A DNA stretch of 64,000 nucleotides from Maratus speciosus (taxonomy: Eukaryota; Arthropoda; Arachnida; Araneae; Salticidae), in NCBI GenBank assembly GCA_963932465.1, contig OZ010788.1, positions 199,270,559-199,334,558 on the forward strand, in the 5' to 3' direction. The position numbers were made by a program, and so were the translations under genes. This document shows, one piece after another, positions 12,346 to 24,113 of this stretch. The notes beneath the pieces were generated by a model. The model saw nothing but the letters and a program-made list of their open reading frames with translations, was not told where the DNA came from and did not search any database. Positions within the stretch are counted from its first letter, which is position 1. The number at the start of each line of letters is the position of its first letter.

Positions 12346-12541
12346 GGCACAGATGTCATATCTTGGCGCGACTTTTTTCCTACGGCAATTTCGCGAAAAC
12401 GTCAACAGCATAAACAACAACGTCCGGGTTACCATATGAAGCAAAATAACGACACTTTGGCGCCAGTTAAGTACCCGTTGCATATGACATTGGCGTCAGA
12501 AAGAAACCGCGCCAATATGGGGCGTATATGACATCTGTGCC
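12346..12541. mobile_element. GGCACAG MITE copy 1 (196 bp), 8-bp TSD CAATGCTA
   Basis: The ends GGCACAGATGTCATAT and ATATGACATCTGTGCC are perfect inverted repeats. CAATGCTA flanks both sides exactly (12338-12345 and 12542-12549). The 8-bp duplication points to hAT or P-type transposition. The open frame through it (12229-12531) is not coding. Confidence 0.88.
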
Positions 12542-13074
12542 CAATGCTATACTAATTTATTTCGGCACAGATGTCATATACTCCCCATATTGGCGCGGTT
12601 TTTTTCCGACGCCATTTTAGAGAAAACATCACCACCATAAACAACAACATCCGGATTACCATATCAAGCAAAATAACTATACTTTGGCCTGGTTAACCTT
12701 TAACCGGAATCGCTAAATTGTTCCACATTAGTGGAATCTTATGTCCAAAAGGACCCTTTAATTAAAATCCAAGTTATTTTCTAATATATATGAAATTACC
12801 ACTTAGATGGGTTATAAGCGCATTGAAAAAAGTCCTTCCGGCCAGTGCCGGGAGGAAGAGGTAGCTTTCATAATCCTTATTTTAAAAAAGCCAACTTATA
12901 TCATGCAAACACACGAAGCTCAATTTAGAGGAAACCGAATATAGGAGGTTCAATACTAATTTTTATCAATATAATTAATGAGAATTTCGCGAAATTAGTC
13001 AGCTTTATCCAAGCTGCTTTTATTTAAAGTAACTTATATTTGGCTGCCAAATTCGGCAATTTCTTAAAGTGCCT

Positions 13075-15165
13075 GTCATTTTAAGACAACATGGTGGATG
13101 AGGCTAAGCAGTGAACTTGGTTGAGACCTTAGTAATTGCTGTGCACATGCTTACTCACATCGGAATCGGTTAATATATAGGAGTGCTGTCGCATGCAAAA
13201 AATCAGATTTTTCAAAATGTCACCCACAATAGAAATTGAAACTGCTATATCTGAGCCATTTTTTAAGGTAAAGACAAACAAAAAATGCTCCTGAATCCTT
13301 ATATCAAGATCAAATACTTAAGAAAGAAACCTTTTTCAATTTCTAATTTTTTTGCACCTCACTTTAAATATATATATATTTTTTAATTTAATGGCCGCCA
13401 TTTTGAAACAAGATGGCTGATGAATCTGGCCAGCGAACTTGGTCGAGGTGTTGATATATACTAACCACATGCCTTCTTACATCGAAATAGGCGAATACGT
13501 GTGTTATCGCGTGACAAATACAAGATCGTTTCAAAATGTTAGCCATGCTAGAAATTCAAAGTGCTATAAATCAACCATTTTTTAAGATATCAACAAAAGA
13601 ACAAATTTTCAGTAACAAAAACTGCTCCGGAATCTTTGTATCAAGGCCAAACACATTAAAAAAAACTTTTTCATTTTCCAATTTTTTAATACCTCATTTT
13701 GAATTTGATTTTTTTTTTTTTTTAAATGGCAACCCTTTTGAAACAAGATGGCGAATGAAGCTGGCCAACGAACTCGGTCGAGACATTGGTATGTACTATG
13801 TACAGACCAAGTTACATCCAAATAGGTTCATAAATACGCCTGTTATCGCGTGACAAAAATCAGGTCGTTTTAAAATGTCAGCCACAAGAGAAATTCAAAA
13901 TGCTATTACTCAGCCATTTTTTTTTAGATATAGACGAAAGAAAAACTGTTCCGGAATCTTTGTATTAAGGTCAAACATATACAAAAAAAAATCTTTTTCA
14001 TTTTCCAATTTTTTGGTATCTCATTTAATTTTTTTTTTTTTTTTTTTAAATGGCCGCCATTTTGAAACAAGATGGCGGATGAAGCTGGCCAACGAACTCG
14101 GTCGAGATATTTGTATGTACTATGTACACACCAAGGTACATCCAAGTCGGTTCATAAATACGCCTGTTATTACGTGAGAAAAATCAGGACGTTTCAAAAT
14201 GTCAGCCACGCTAGAAATTCAAAATGCTATAACTCAGCCATTTCTTAAGATATAGATGAAACAAAAACTGCTCCCGAATCTTTTTATCAAGGTCAAACAC
14301 ATAAGAAGAAAATATTTTTTCAATTTTCAATTTTTGGTACCACATTTCAAATTTAAATTTTTCTTAAAAATTTAAATGGCAGTCATTTTTAAACAAGATG
14401 GCGGGTGAAGCTGGCCAACGAACCCGGTCGAGACATTGGTATGTACTATGTATAAACGAAGTTACATCCAAATCGGTTCATAAATACGCCTTTTATCGCG
14501 TGACAAAATTCAGGACGTTTCAAAATGTCAGCCACGCTAGAAATTCAAAATGCTATAACTCAGCCATTTTTAAAGATATAGACGAAACAAAAACTGCTCC
14601 GAAATCTTTGTATAAGGGTCAAATACATAAGAAAAAAATATTTTTCCATTTTCAATTTTTTGGTACCACATATCAAATTTTAAATTTTTAAAAAAATTTT
14701 AAATGGCCGCCATTTTAAAATAAAACGGCGGATGAAGCTGGCCAACAAACTCGGTTGAGAGATTGGTATGTACTATGTACACACCGAATTACATCCAAAT
14801 CGGTTCATAAATACGCCTTTTATCGCGTGACAAAATTCAGGACGTCTCAAAATGTCAGCCACGCTAGAAATTCAAAAGGCTATTACTCAGCCATTTTTTA
14901 AGATATAGACGAAACAAAAACTGCTCCGGAATCTTTGTATAAAGGTCAAATACATAAGAAAAAAATATTTTTCCATTTTTAATTTTTTGGTACCACATTT
15001 CAAGTTTTAAATTTTTTTTAAAAATTTAAATGGCCGCCATTTTGAAACAAAACGGCGGATGAAGCTGGCCAACGAACTCGGTCGAGACATTGGTATGTAC
15101 TATGTACACACCGAATTACATCGAAATCTGTTCATAATTACGGGAGTTACAGTGTGACATAGGTG
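13075..15165 (+). repeat. Tandem array of ~325-bp units inside the piggyBac-like element
   Basis: Six to seven units, recognised by AAAATGTCAGCCACGCTAG starting near 13218, 13533, 13873, 14196, 14522 and 14849, plus a partial unit upstream. Each unit carries ATGGCCGCCATTTTG followed closely by AAACAAGATGGCGGATG, making a small inverted pair. The middle and last units are most alike. Short open frames on both strands are by-products of the repeat. Confidence 0.93.
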
Positions 15166-15191
15166 AGATATATATATATATATATATATAT
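15166..15191 (+). repeat. (TA)n microsatellite at array end
   Basis: A run of about twelve TA dinucleotides immediately after the last 325-bp unit. Confidence 0.9.
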
Positions 15192-15661
15192 CAATTTTGA
15201 ACGGAGGGTGGTTTCGGGGTCTGGGGGTCATGATCGATGAAAATATACCAAAATTTTTTGAAATCGCTTTCCTCCGAACGGCTGCAATAGGTAGCTTTTT
15301 TGTAAAGAAAGCTACCTAAAAGTTTCATGTACTATATAAATCAACTTTTATTCATATATATCTTGAAATTATACATTTTTTTTTAAATTTAGTTCTTTAA
15401 GCGTTGATGCGCGCGTTTCGAATTTAAACGGTTTTTTTTGTCGTTGTCCGGTCAAAATGGACCCACGATTCCGGTTAAGGGTTAAGTACCTTTGCGTATA
15501 CGAGATTGGCGTTAGAAAAAACTGCGCCAATATGACATCTATGCCTTTATTTGTTCTTTTGTTATTTAAAATAAAAATTACGTCAATTTGTATAATTTGG
15601 TGAGTGATTTGGCGATTTATATAATTTGGCGAAATTGGTCGACTGGATAACTAAGAGTACA

Positions 15662-16480
15662 TTTAAAACATTGCTTTGAATTTGAAATTAAATGTCAGGA
15701 TTTCTTGCAATATTTAATCGGGTTTGGCGTGGGTTGTTTTTACGACAATTTGGCGAAAACCTCGTTTTCGAATACCAGTTACATATGTATATGTATATTT
15801 AAAATATTTTCTATTGTTTTTAAAATGAACTAATAATAAATAAAAATAATTAATTAATAACTATAGAACAAAGCAATTTATAACTTTTTTTTTGTTTTAA
15901 ATAAAAAGAAAATAAAGGTAAATAAACCTTTATTAATAAATATATAACAGTAGCCGGGTTACCATGTCAGGCAAAGAACGCCCTTTGGCGCTATTTAGGT
16001 AACCCGGTGCGTATATGACATATTTTTCTTTTCGTTTCGTTTTAAAAAAAGGAAGAAGTTAAAGTCATTGACTTTTAAATTTTCAGTTTGAAATGAAAGC
16101 TTTGTATTAAATAAAATGATAATAAAAAAAAACATTGTTCTTAGCATAGATTCAAGTGAGGCCAAATTAATTTAAAATAATAACCCTTTCTGAAATACGA
16201 AAAGAAATATCAGTTATGATTAAAATTTGAGTTGCCATCATTAGAAAAATGTATATAAAATTAGAAAAAAATTAATATTTCGAAAACTAATTCGAATTTA
16301 AAAATTCTAATACCAGTTTTGAAATCTGCGGATCAATATTGATTTTTGGTGTTAATTTCATCGCAAAGTATTCCATATTTTAGGAGAAATCGCCGTGAAA
16401 CATAATCAGTTGTTTAATCAGTCGATTCATACTTGCGTTTCATACTTCCGTTACGTACTTCCGTTTCATAAAATGCGTTT
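15662..16480. other. AT-rich stretch with a GGCACAG-MITE fragment
   Basis: About 15955-16020 resembles the right half of the GGCACAG MITE (GCCGGGTTACCATGTCAGGC ... GCGTATATGACATA). Around 16425-16475 are short reiterations of CTTCCGTTTCAT. Otherwise nothing is recognised. Confidence 0.5.
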
Positions 16481-16499
16481 CATTAGGATTTTATATATA

Positions 16500-17495
16500 C
16501 TAGTTGCGTAGCAACCCGTTGTGTTGCTTTTGAATTGCATGAGACAACCGATCTTTTTGCGAAAAATGAAATCTTAACTTTATTGTAAATTTAGAAAGCC
16601 ATTGCAATATTAATTTTATTAAATACAATATTTCAAATAATAAGTTATATTTACAATTTCAGTCAAAACTTTCTCAATAAAAATGCACATATTCTATAAC
16701 TTTATTTGCCTAGAGCTTTTCGCTCTTCCAAGATTTTGCTTCGAATTTCGGAGTTCGTAGAAATGATGTCATTTGGGTCAACTTATACAAAAATGAATTT
16801 GTTTGGACGAATTTATTCAGAAGTATTTTATACTTATGAATTAAAATAAATATTTAAAGAATTATTTTTTCTTCTCGCTAAAACTTTTCTCTTTTTTTTT
16901 TTTCTCGCTTTTTCGCATTTTTAATGTCCGCTTCTGAAATGTTTTATTAGCCATCTTAAGGCAATGGTTAAAAATCTACTTTACGACTTTAAATTAAATG
17001 AAAATAACGTACGATGTTTTTTTTTTCTTTTGACGTCAACAGAATTTATCTCAATGTTCCAGTCGAGAGTCGAATTTGTGTTTCTAAAATAAACGGATTC
17101 CTGAAGCTTGAATATGTGTGAGTTCGTATTTCGTGAAATTTTCTTGAAAACTACAATCATCTTTTCACTATTTATTCAAATATACGTTAATTTCAATAAA
17201 AAAATGATTTCAAACAATGACCTAAAATCCTTGCCATTTTCCCTTTTCTCTCTTTTATCCACAAAAATGGAGCAATTTTAGTTTCTATCATTACAGAAAT
17301 GTCATTAAAAATAACGTAAAAATTTATATATCGAAAACTGGTGTAAAAATTGAAGATGCGCGATGTTTAGAAATTCAAAAAATTGCAGTAGCAAAGATTG
17401 CAAATCCGACATTCAATCGTCAAGCGTTGCCATTCTCAAAATGACGTCAGCCGTACGCACGGACATATTTTTCCTTTATAATATAGATAGATAAT
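16500..17495 (+). repeat. Dispersed repeat with X-box palindrome and TATAGATAG-type end
   Basis: Starts near ACTAGTTGCGTAGCAACCCG (16500) and ends CCTTTATAATATAGATAG plus a repeat of that tail. The last ~250 bp resemble the ends at 18828 and 39680 (GATGCGCGATGTTTAGAA, then a GACGTCAGCCGTACGCAC-like block). No coding sequence; unclassified. The terminal short-motif repeats would suit a retroelement 3' end, but that is inference. Confidence 0.55.
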
Positions 17496-17499
17496 ATAG

Positions 17500-18830
17500 A
17501 TAGAAAAGTTCCGTTTGTCAGCTAAATCTTTGCATGTGAAAATGTATTCTTCTGTACTTCGAAGTACAAATTTCAGAAACTGATGTCTTTTAGATGTATT
17601 CGTGTAAAAATATATAGTTTTATCAAAGAAAAGGATTGTTTTCTTATAAATATGGCACTTACTGAAGCATTACGCCAAGTACCTCAAATTCGGTATCAGC
17701 CGAATGAAAATATATTGTAACATTAGCTTTATGAGCGAAAATGTTTTTTAAATAGTGACGTCATTTTCTGTTCAGACTTAAAATAAAGTTATTTTTAATT
17801 GTAATGAGTAAATGGTATCAATAAGGATAAATAAACCCCAATATTTCTTTTTTTCTGCAACAGTGGAAATAATACGATTGTAACCATTTTGATGAAATTT
17901 CAAAAAATCTTTTCAAATTAAATTAAAAATATAAAAGTGAAAATATTTAGAAAAATAGCTAGTGCGAGGACATCTACAAATGAACAGCTTTCATTTAAAA
18001 AAAGAATTATTAGCAAAATTGGTACAGTAGAAAGTTCAAGGAAGATGTCTAAAAAAGCTATCTTGTGTTTTCAATATATAGATTTTTTCTCTTTTACTTT
18101 AACAGTTGCCTAGCAACTCTATTTCATACAAATTACATTTAAAAGCACATATTTTTTACAATTCAGCTCTAAAAATTTAAATTGTTCGACTACAAATATG
18201 TTAAATCCGTGCTTTTCTATATATTATTCTTTCATTTATTTATTGATGAAGCTTTAATTTTTTGTAGAAAATTAGCGGGAGAGAAATTCTGAACTTTTTT
18301 TTTTATGTGCAAATTGTTTATTAATATTTCGCAATGGAGCCTGCACGGCAAAATCATTTAATTGATAAATAACAACGAAATAAAGCCAAAACTCACTGGG
18401 TTTTATAACAGATGATATTCTTGATATAGCACGTATTTTAATTTCAATTTTGGTTTTTGGTTTTTATGAGAAAATGGCAACAAAAAGATACAGCAATCTA
18501 CTATTTTCATTTTTCCCCCTTTAGTTTCAACAGAAATGGAGTATTTAAGCTGCCACGATTACAAAAAAGTAATAAAAACTACAAAAAAAATTAATATATT
18601 AAAATTAAAATGGGATACAACTGTCAAACAAATTGCACTTAAAAGAGCATTTTTTTCGTTATATGGCGGTGTAAAAATTTAAAATGTGCGATGTTTAGAA
18701 GTATAAAAATTTGCAGTAGAGAAAATTACAAAACCAAAATTTTATTTCAAATTTCAAAGTGTTGCCATTCGCAAAATGACGTATGCGTTACGCACAGATA
18801 TGTTTGTCCTTTATAATATAGATAGGGTAG
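17500..18830 (+). repeat. Dispersed repeat family B, longest copy
   Basis: 17500-18082 matches 33060-33615 (shared AGCTAGTGCGAGGACATC and AAATGAACAGCTT blocks), and 18340-18828 matches 34425-34627 joined to 39404-39680. It contains GTTGCCTAGCAAC at 18104-18116, a perfect X-box-like palindrome. It ends TTATAATATAGATAG. No open frame of note. Confidence 0.7.
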
Positions 18831-18833
18831 ATA

Positions 18834-19046
18834 CTGCCTTTTTCCTTGGGTCTATATGGGCCGAAGTGAAATTTTATTGTTCATAATTTTTTTATTAAAA
18901 ATTGTTGTTGCACAAAATTTGAAGAGTTTGTAGTTATTTTACCTAACATTTTGTGATATAAATTTTGAGCAAAAACAATTTTTAGAAAATGTTATGACCA
19001 ATTAAATTTCATTTCGACTTATATAAACCCTAGAAATAGCACAGTT
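18834..19046. mobile_element. Small MITE with ~44-bp diverged TIRs
   Basis: Left TIR around TTGGGTCTATATGGGCCG (18847-18864) and right TIR around CGACTTATATAAACCCTAG (19015-19033) are reverse complements with several mismatches. Pairing extends on both sides (TACTGCC... with ...GCACAGT). No coding content; no target duplication resolved. Confidence 0.55.
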
Positions 19047-19091
19047 AAAAAAATCTTTCAATATAAATAAATACAGCTACAATCTTATATA

Positions 19092-20747
19092 GGGTATATG
19101 TGCCAGTAATGGACACTCTTAAGGAATTTCTTTTAAAATTATATTTTTATTAATAGTTATAATTATTATATTTCAGTTTTTTAAATATTATGTTAACCTA
19201 TCAACAATATTTAACAATTCTTATAGTCTCATTTCCCAATATGAATCGAAATTTAATTTTAAATAACATAGATATATCAAAACACCCAAGTAATGGACAC
19301 CCTCTGGCCCAGTAATGGACACCCCATAAAAAGTAATAAATATAATTGTTTTATGACTGTATTTAGAACCAGAATTTAATGAATACATACTAATGAAACA
19401 AAATAGTTATTTTCAAATAGATTTAACAATTAGGATACCAGTAATTAATAAAATATTTGTGATAACCATTTACTGTTTGCATCAATTATTGTAATTATCA
19501 GAAGATCGATGTTTTAATTATTCTAGATGAATAGTTTAAAATACTAAATATCAGGCAATTACATCTATCAAATTATTGAAACAGTGGGGGATTTAAAAGA
19601 CAATAAAAAAAAAGTTTTGGAATATTAGTGTTTATACGAATTTTGAATATTCAAATTCGTATGATAACTTTACCAATCAGTTTGATTGTGTTAAAATAAT
19701 ATTAGTGTTTAGTTTTGTCTCACTATTTTTAACAATTAATCTTCCAGAGACTAACTTGATATATCATTTATAATAATTAATATTACAAATATGAAAGAAA
19801 TAATATTGTGAGTTGAATATTTTAAATACTAAATAAAATAATTTCAAAATAAAATTGTAGAAAGTGATGTTTGAAGCCAATGATCTGCAGATTTACAAGT
19901 TTCATGAATATTACCTATAACTTTCTTTAATATTACATTTTTTATTTGTCAAAGGTGAATAAGGAAACATTTAAGACACAAAATAGATTTTTAATAGCTT
20001 CTGTAACTTAATTGTTTTTATTTAGTTTTTATTTAAACGGAGAGGGATTAAGCCCTGAGCACCTCTTTGACTGTGCTCTTAAACAATATTTTCTGCTTCC
20101 TGGCTGGTTTGATTGCTAGATTATAAAATATGCACATATACATAAAAAAAAAGATAATAAAATATTGAAATTTTATTAATCACATAAAATAACTTAAAAG
20201 CAGCTATTTATAAAAGTTTTGGTGTTATTACATTTTGGTAAGTATAATTTAAAAATTAAATTTGATTATTTAGATTTGCAGTTTAAGTCAAAATATTTTA
20301 TGCACTATAAACATTACCGAAATTGCATTTTTAGCAATGTCTACATGGGGGTGTCCATTACTGGAAAATGACTAGTTAACCATCCCAGTGATGGACACCC
20401 CCTCTTAAAAACTTAAAAATAAATGAAATTTTGTAAATGGCCGTTAGTATATAAAATTCTAAATTTTCTATTGCTACTCAAACAAAAACATTCAAATTTT
20501 GCAAGAAAGTAAATAATATATAAATTAATTAAACGAAGCCGGCTCTTAGCCTCTTCATTAAGATTTTCACAGAAAAACAGCGAAACTTTGAAATATAATT
20601 TTCTACTTCCTGACTGGTTTGATTAAAAGTGTCAACAATAACCCAGTTTTATAAAACAGGCAAGGGGGAATTATAAAAAAAAAATCTAGTTATTTTTTTT
20701 TATGAACCAAATACATCAATGGGTGTCTATTACTGGCACATCTACCC
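19092..20747. mobile_element. TIR DNA element (1.66 kb), TA-flanked, non-coding
   Basis: The left end GGGTATATGTGCCAGTAATG and right-end complement GGGTAGATGTGCCAGTAATA match over more than 25 bp, and TA flanks both sides. The motif CCAGTAATGGACACCCC also recurs inside (about 19288-19325 and 20345-20402), so the termini have internal copies. No transposase frame. TA targets fit Tc1/mariner/pogo-type elements, but the family is not recognised. Confidence 0.6.
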
Positions 20748-20751
20748 TATT

Positions 20752-21690
20752 TGGAAAATCTTCTCTAAATCACATACATGTAATGATATAGTATTTAAAA
20801 GAGGATGTTCGATTTAAATGATTTATAAACAAACTGTAAATTTTATCGTCATATCGTGGTGCAAGAAATATTGATTCAAAAAATAAATTTTCTTTATAAA
20901 GTATCACTGCTTATACTGAAAATTATACTGAAAATCATATTTAAAAGAAAAAAATTACGAGATAATGCTATTCTGTAGTCTAAAAATTGCATTATCTTCC
21001 TTTCTTTCTTTTTTTTTTTTATTCAGTCCTATTTTATATTTACGTCAATATCATGAAAACATAATCTTAGAAATCTGTCGCAATAATTAACACCTTATTT
21101 TCCTTAAAAGAAAAAAAAGGCAAATGAATAAAACATTTCTAGTATCTAGTAATTCAAAAGTAACTGTTCAAAGTATAAGATATGGAGTTCGACATCAATA
21201 AACAAAACTGAAATTAAAAAAGCAAAGTAAGGTGTATGTCATCTGCGAAGTCAATTAGAAAATGAGTCACTCTACGATAATCGTTTTTATCAGTAGACTT
21301 TTTAACCGGCGAAATAAAATGTTACTTTTAATTCAGCAACATTCCGTACATCTTCTTATCAAAGGAAATAACAAATGAAAGAAATTAGAAAACATTTGTG
21401 CTGAACTTTTTTATTTAATGCATAGAATAAATTTGTCCTTTGAAAGTCCTGGGTATTAACAATCCATGCTTTACAAATACTCTGCAGGGGGAAAAAATGC
21501 ATTTGTAATAATAACGGAAGGATTTCTGTTGTAAATTATTCTTAACTTTTGAATCTTTTAACACTTGTTTTAATTTGCAGTTATACAAAATTTAATTATT
21601 ATTCATTATGCACATTTATTTTTAAATCACTTTTGAATAATTATAGTTTATAAGGAAACATGAAGAAGGAACATATATACATCCCGTAAA
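20752..21690. other. No gene or repeat recognised
   Basis: AT-rich with homopolymeric T tracts near 21000-21020. No supported feature. Confidence 0.4.
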
Positions 21691-21694
21691 ACAT

Positions 21695-22165
21695 GGTGAC
21701 GTCACGTCGACGTCGTTGTGACGTCACGCTGTGACATTGTGACCGTCGATGTGACGTCACGTGACGTCGATGTGAAGTCACTGTGACTAGAATGTGAGGA
21801 CGTTATGGCCGTTTTAGAGCTCTTTTGTGACGTCACGTTGTGACGACTTTGTGAAGTCACGGTGTGACAAATTTGTGAAGAGTGTGTCATTTGTGACTAT
21901 TTTGGTATTAACTTTGTGACGAATTTGTGACGAATGTGACAATGCTTTAAAGTCACATTGAGATCAATTTGTGAAATATGTGTCATTTTTGACGAAATTG
22001 TCTTTAACACTGTGATGATTCTGTGACGACAGCGACACTGCTTTGAAGTCACATTGTGACAATTTTGTGAAAATTGTGTGATTTGTGACAATTTTGTCAT
22101 TAACGTTGTGACGAATATGTGACTAGCGGCAATGTTGTGAAGTCACACTATGACATACTTGTACA
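21695..22165 (+). repeat. TGTGAC minisatellite with four perfect CRE palindromes
   Basis: Irregular reiteration of TTTGTGAC/TGTGACGTCAC motifs. TGACGTCA occurs perfectly at 21697-21704, 21719-21726, 21752-21759 and 21828-21835, with degenerate versions further on (TGAAGTCAC, TGACGAATTTGTGACG). The Ser/Thr/His-rich open frames on the minus strand are repeat artefacts. Confidence 0.85.
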
Positions 22166-22199
22166 GTTGTAAACACGTATGCATGTCACACATAGTCAT

Positions 22200-23689
22200 A
22201 ATTATGCATGTTGTAAAATCATTTACATCTATAACGTTAATATACTTCGGCGATACATCGCAATTAAAACTTGGGGGCCGATATAACAAGGGTATACCAA
22301 AAGAATTTTATTGAATCAAAATGCAATGCCCCGCAGACTTCAATTTTTGTTGCACCTTTCTTTCCTATTGCAATAAATGAGAATATTGAAGACAACTGAA
22401 TGATCGATCTATCACATTTTTTTTTTTTCAAAATTAGCTATTTGTTAAAAGCATTAAAATTACCAAAGAAACAATTTGTTTAAATTTTCAAATCTTTATC
22501 AAGATAAAATTTGTGTTGAAAATATAATATTTTATAACATATACAGTACTTTTTATATTCTTTAAACTATAGAAAATACTGAATGAAATTAATTTATTTC
22601 ATTTAATACGCATTACAAACTCGAAGTCACTGGTGAGGTTGAATTTTTTTCGATTACACAACATTTATAATAAAAAAAATGAAAGATAAAAAGAAATACC
22701 GATATTAAGTAATTAAATTTTATATTAGATGTAAATTTCCAACTGGGCGAAAAATGTCCGGACCAGGATTCGACAATTAGAATAATTGTGTTAATATTAA
22801 TCTAGTGTAAATTTTATATGTTTTATGATATTGATCACCATAAAATATATATATATATGATTGTAATTCAAACAAGTTGGGGCTGAGAAAATAGGAAACT
22901 TCTTTGTTATAGAGGCCCCTATAAATTTGATTATGCAAAAATTGCAGTAACGACATTGTGAAGCTTATGCATGCGTTATATACATATATATATATATATA
23001 TACACTCGAAACACTCATCATGTGCCATATAGTCATTATATATGTATTGTTTACGTCTTTTATGCCCCATACATGCATTACAAAATTTCCGAAGTACATT
23101 TTAGCAATAACCATTTGAAACTACTCAAATGAAAAATACAGCTTTGGTATAGAAAATTAACTGAGTATCACCAGTATCATTATGTTGAGAATTCTAAGAA
23201 CAATTTCGGCAATAATCGTTATGTTGGAAGATAGCAGCAATAAATAAAATCGTATTTTTATGCTCACTGTAAAAGTAAATAAAACTTTTAGGTATGCATA
23301 GAACGGTGATACAAAGGGTTAATTTATTTTACATCAGGGTTTGCGTGGAGTAAAATCCATATATAAAACAACTTTTTGATTATTAAAAAATAACTTTAAT
23401 AATTGATTGCCAAAATTACATTTTTATTTATGAAATTATATATTATAAAAATAACTCTTACTATCTATGATTTTTTAAAACAATAATACCTTATTGTTTA
23501 TAAAACACAGCACCGCAGCTACTCTATTTTGCGTCTAATGTGAAAGTTTTTCTGTTTTGCCAAAGATCTATCTGGCTGGATATATGTTGCCATGACATCT
23601 ATAACTCTGATAGTGTCATAAATAGTATAAACAGATTAGAATCTACAACGAAATTTTTAGAATAAAGTCTGGTGAAAGTTTTATAAATA
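22200..23689. other. AT-rich stretch with TA microsatellites
   Basis: Short (TA)n tracts near 22845-22858 and 22980-23002. A 97-codon minus-strand frame over this segment is low-complexity and spans the microsatellite, so it is not called. No gene recognised. Confidence 0.45.
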
Positions 23690-24111
23690 CAGTAGAACGC
23701 CGATTATTGGAACTCCAATTAACCGAACTTCCAATTATCCGAACAGCATATTTCTCTCAAAGAATTCTTTTTAACCGAATTTTCAATTATCCAAATATTT
23801 GTCTCTCTAAAAAAGAAAAAAAAACACCTAACTTCCAATTTATTTTTTGCTTAAATTATAATCTCTGAAGTTTAGAAAATGACAAAAGAAAAAAAAATTA
23901 AATAATAAGTAAACAAAAACAATTAAAAAAAAACAAAACAATTTTTAAGCACTCCAGTACTAACTGGTGCTGTCAGTCCTAAACCTAGATAAAGTGTGAA
24001 GGTTTTAGAATAGTCAGGAACATCCCTTAAACTGTCTGCCCATTTATCCGAACTTTTGTTTATCCGAACTAGGGTCGGTCCCGACTTGTTCGGACAATCG
24101 GCGTTCTACTG
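23690..24111. mobile_element. pogo/Tigger-type MITE (422 bp), TA target
   Basis: CAGTAGAACGCCGATTATTGG at the left and its complement ATCGGCGTTCTACTG at the right, flanked by TA on both sides. CAGTA...TACTG ends with 'Y-TTATCCGAAC' blocks are typical of Tigger-like MITEs. The body contains repeated AATTATCCGAAC-like motifs and A-rich sequence but no transposase. Confidence 0.85.
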
Positions 24112-24113
24112 TA

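Larger units (their letters stand above)
12697..15481. mobile_element. TTAA-flanked piggyBac-like non-autonomous element (2785 bp)
   Basis: Bounded by TTAA at 12693-12696 and 15482-15485. The left end CCTTTAACCGGAATCG pairs with the right-end complement CCCTTAACCGGAATCG. It interrupts a GGCACAG MITE exactly, so both ends are well defined. It encodes no transposase; most of its length is a tandem array (13075-15165). A hairpin with arms AGGTAGCTTT/AAAGCTACCT lies near its right end (15289-15317). Confidence 0.85.
12564..15545. mobile_element. GGCACAG MITE copy 2, split by a piggyBac-like insertion
   Basis: The left half (12564-12692) and right half (15486-15545) together correspond to the copy at 12346-12541. 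The flanks are TTTATTTC (12556-12563) and TTTATTTG (15546-15553), a 7-of-8 match to an 8-bp duplication. The unoccupied relative at about 59485 reads CTAATTTATTTGTTC, as expected for the empty site. Confidence 0.85.
12174..15661. mobile_element. hAT-like MITE hosting two further MITEs (outer level of nest)
   Basis: The left TIR GGTACTACTTGGTTATCCC pairs with a right end whose complement reads GTACTCTTAGTTATCC. The flanking 8-mers are ATTAAAAC (12166-12173) and TTTAAAAC (15662-15669), a 7-of-8 target duplication. Without its insertions it would be only a few hundred bases. Part of the same sequence, unoccupied, occurs at about 59407-59590. No coding sequence. Confidence 0.55.

Noticed and set aside
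13536..14177. Plus and minus open frames of 70-105 codons
   Set aside because: They follow the 325-bp satellite units and repeat with them; similar peptides in tandem come from the array, not from gene duplication.
21702..22100. Ser/Thr/His-rich minus-strand frames
   Set aside because: Produced by the TGTGAC minisatellite; no splice or start context.
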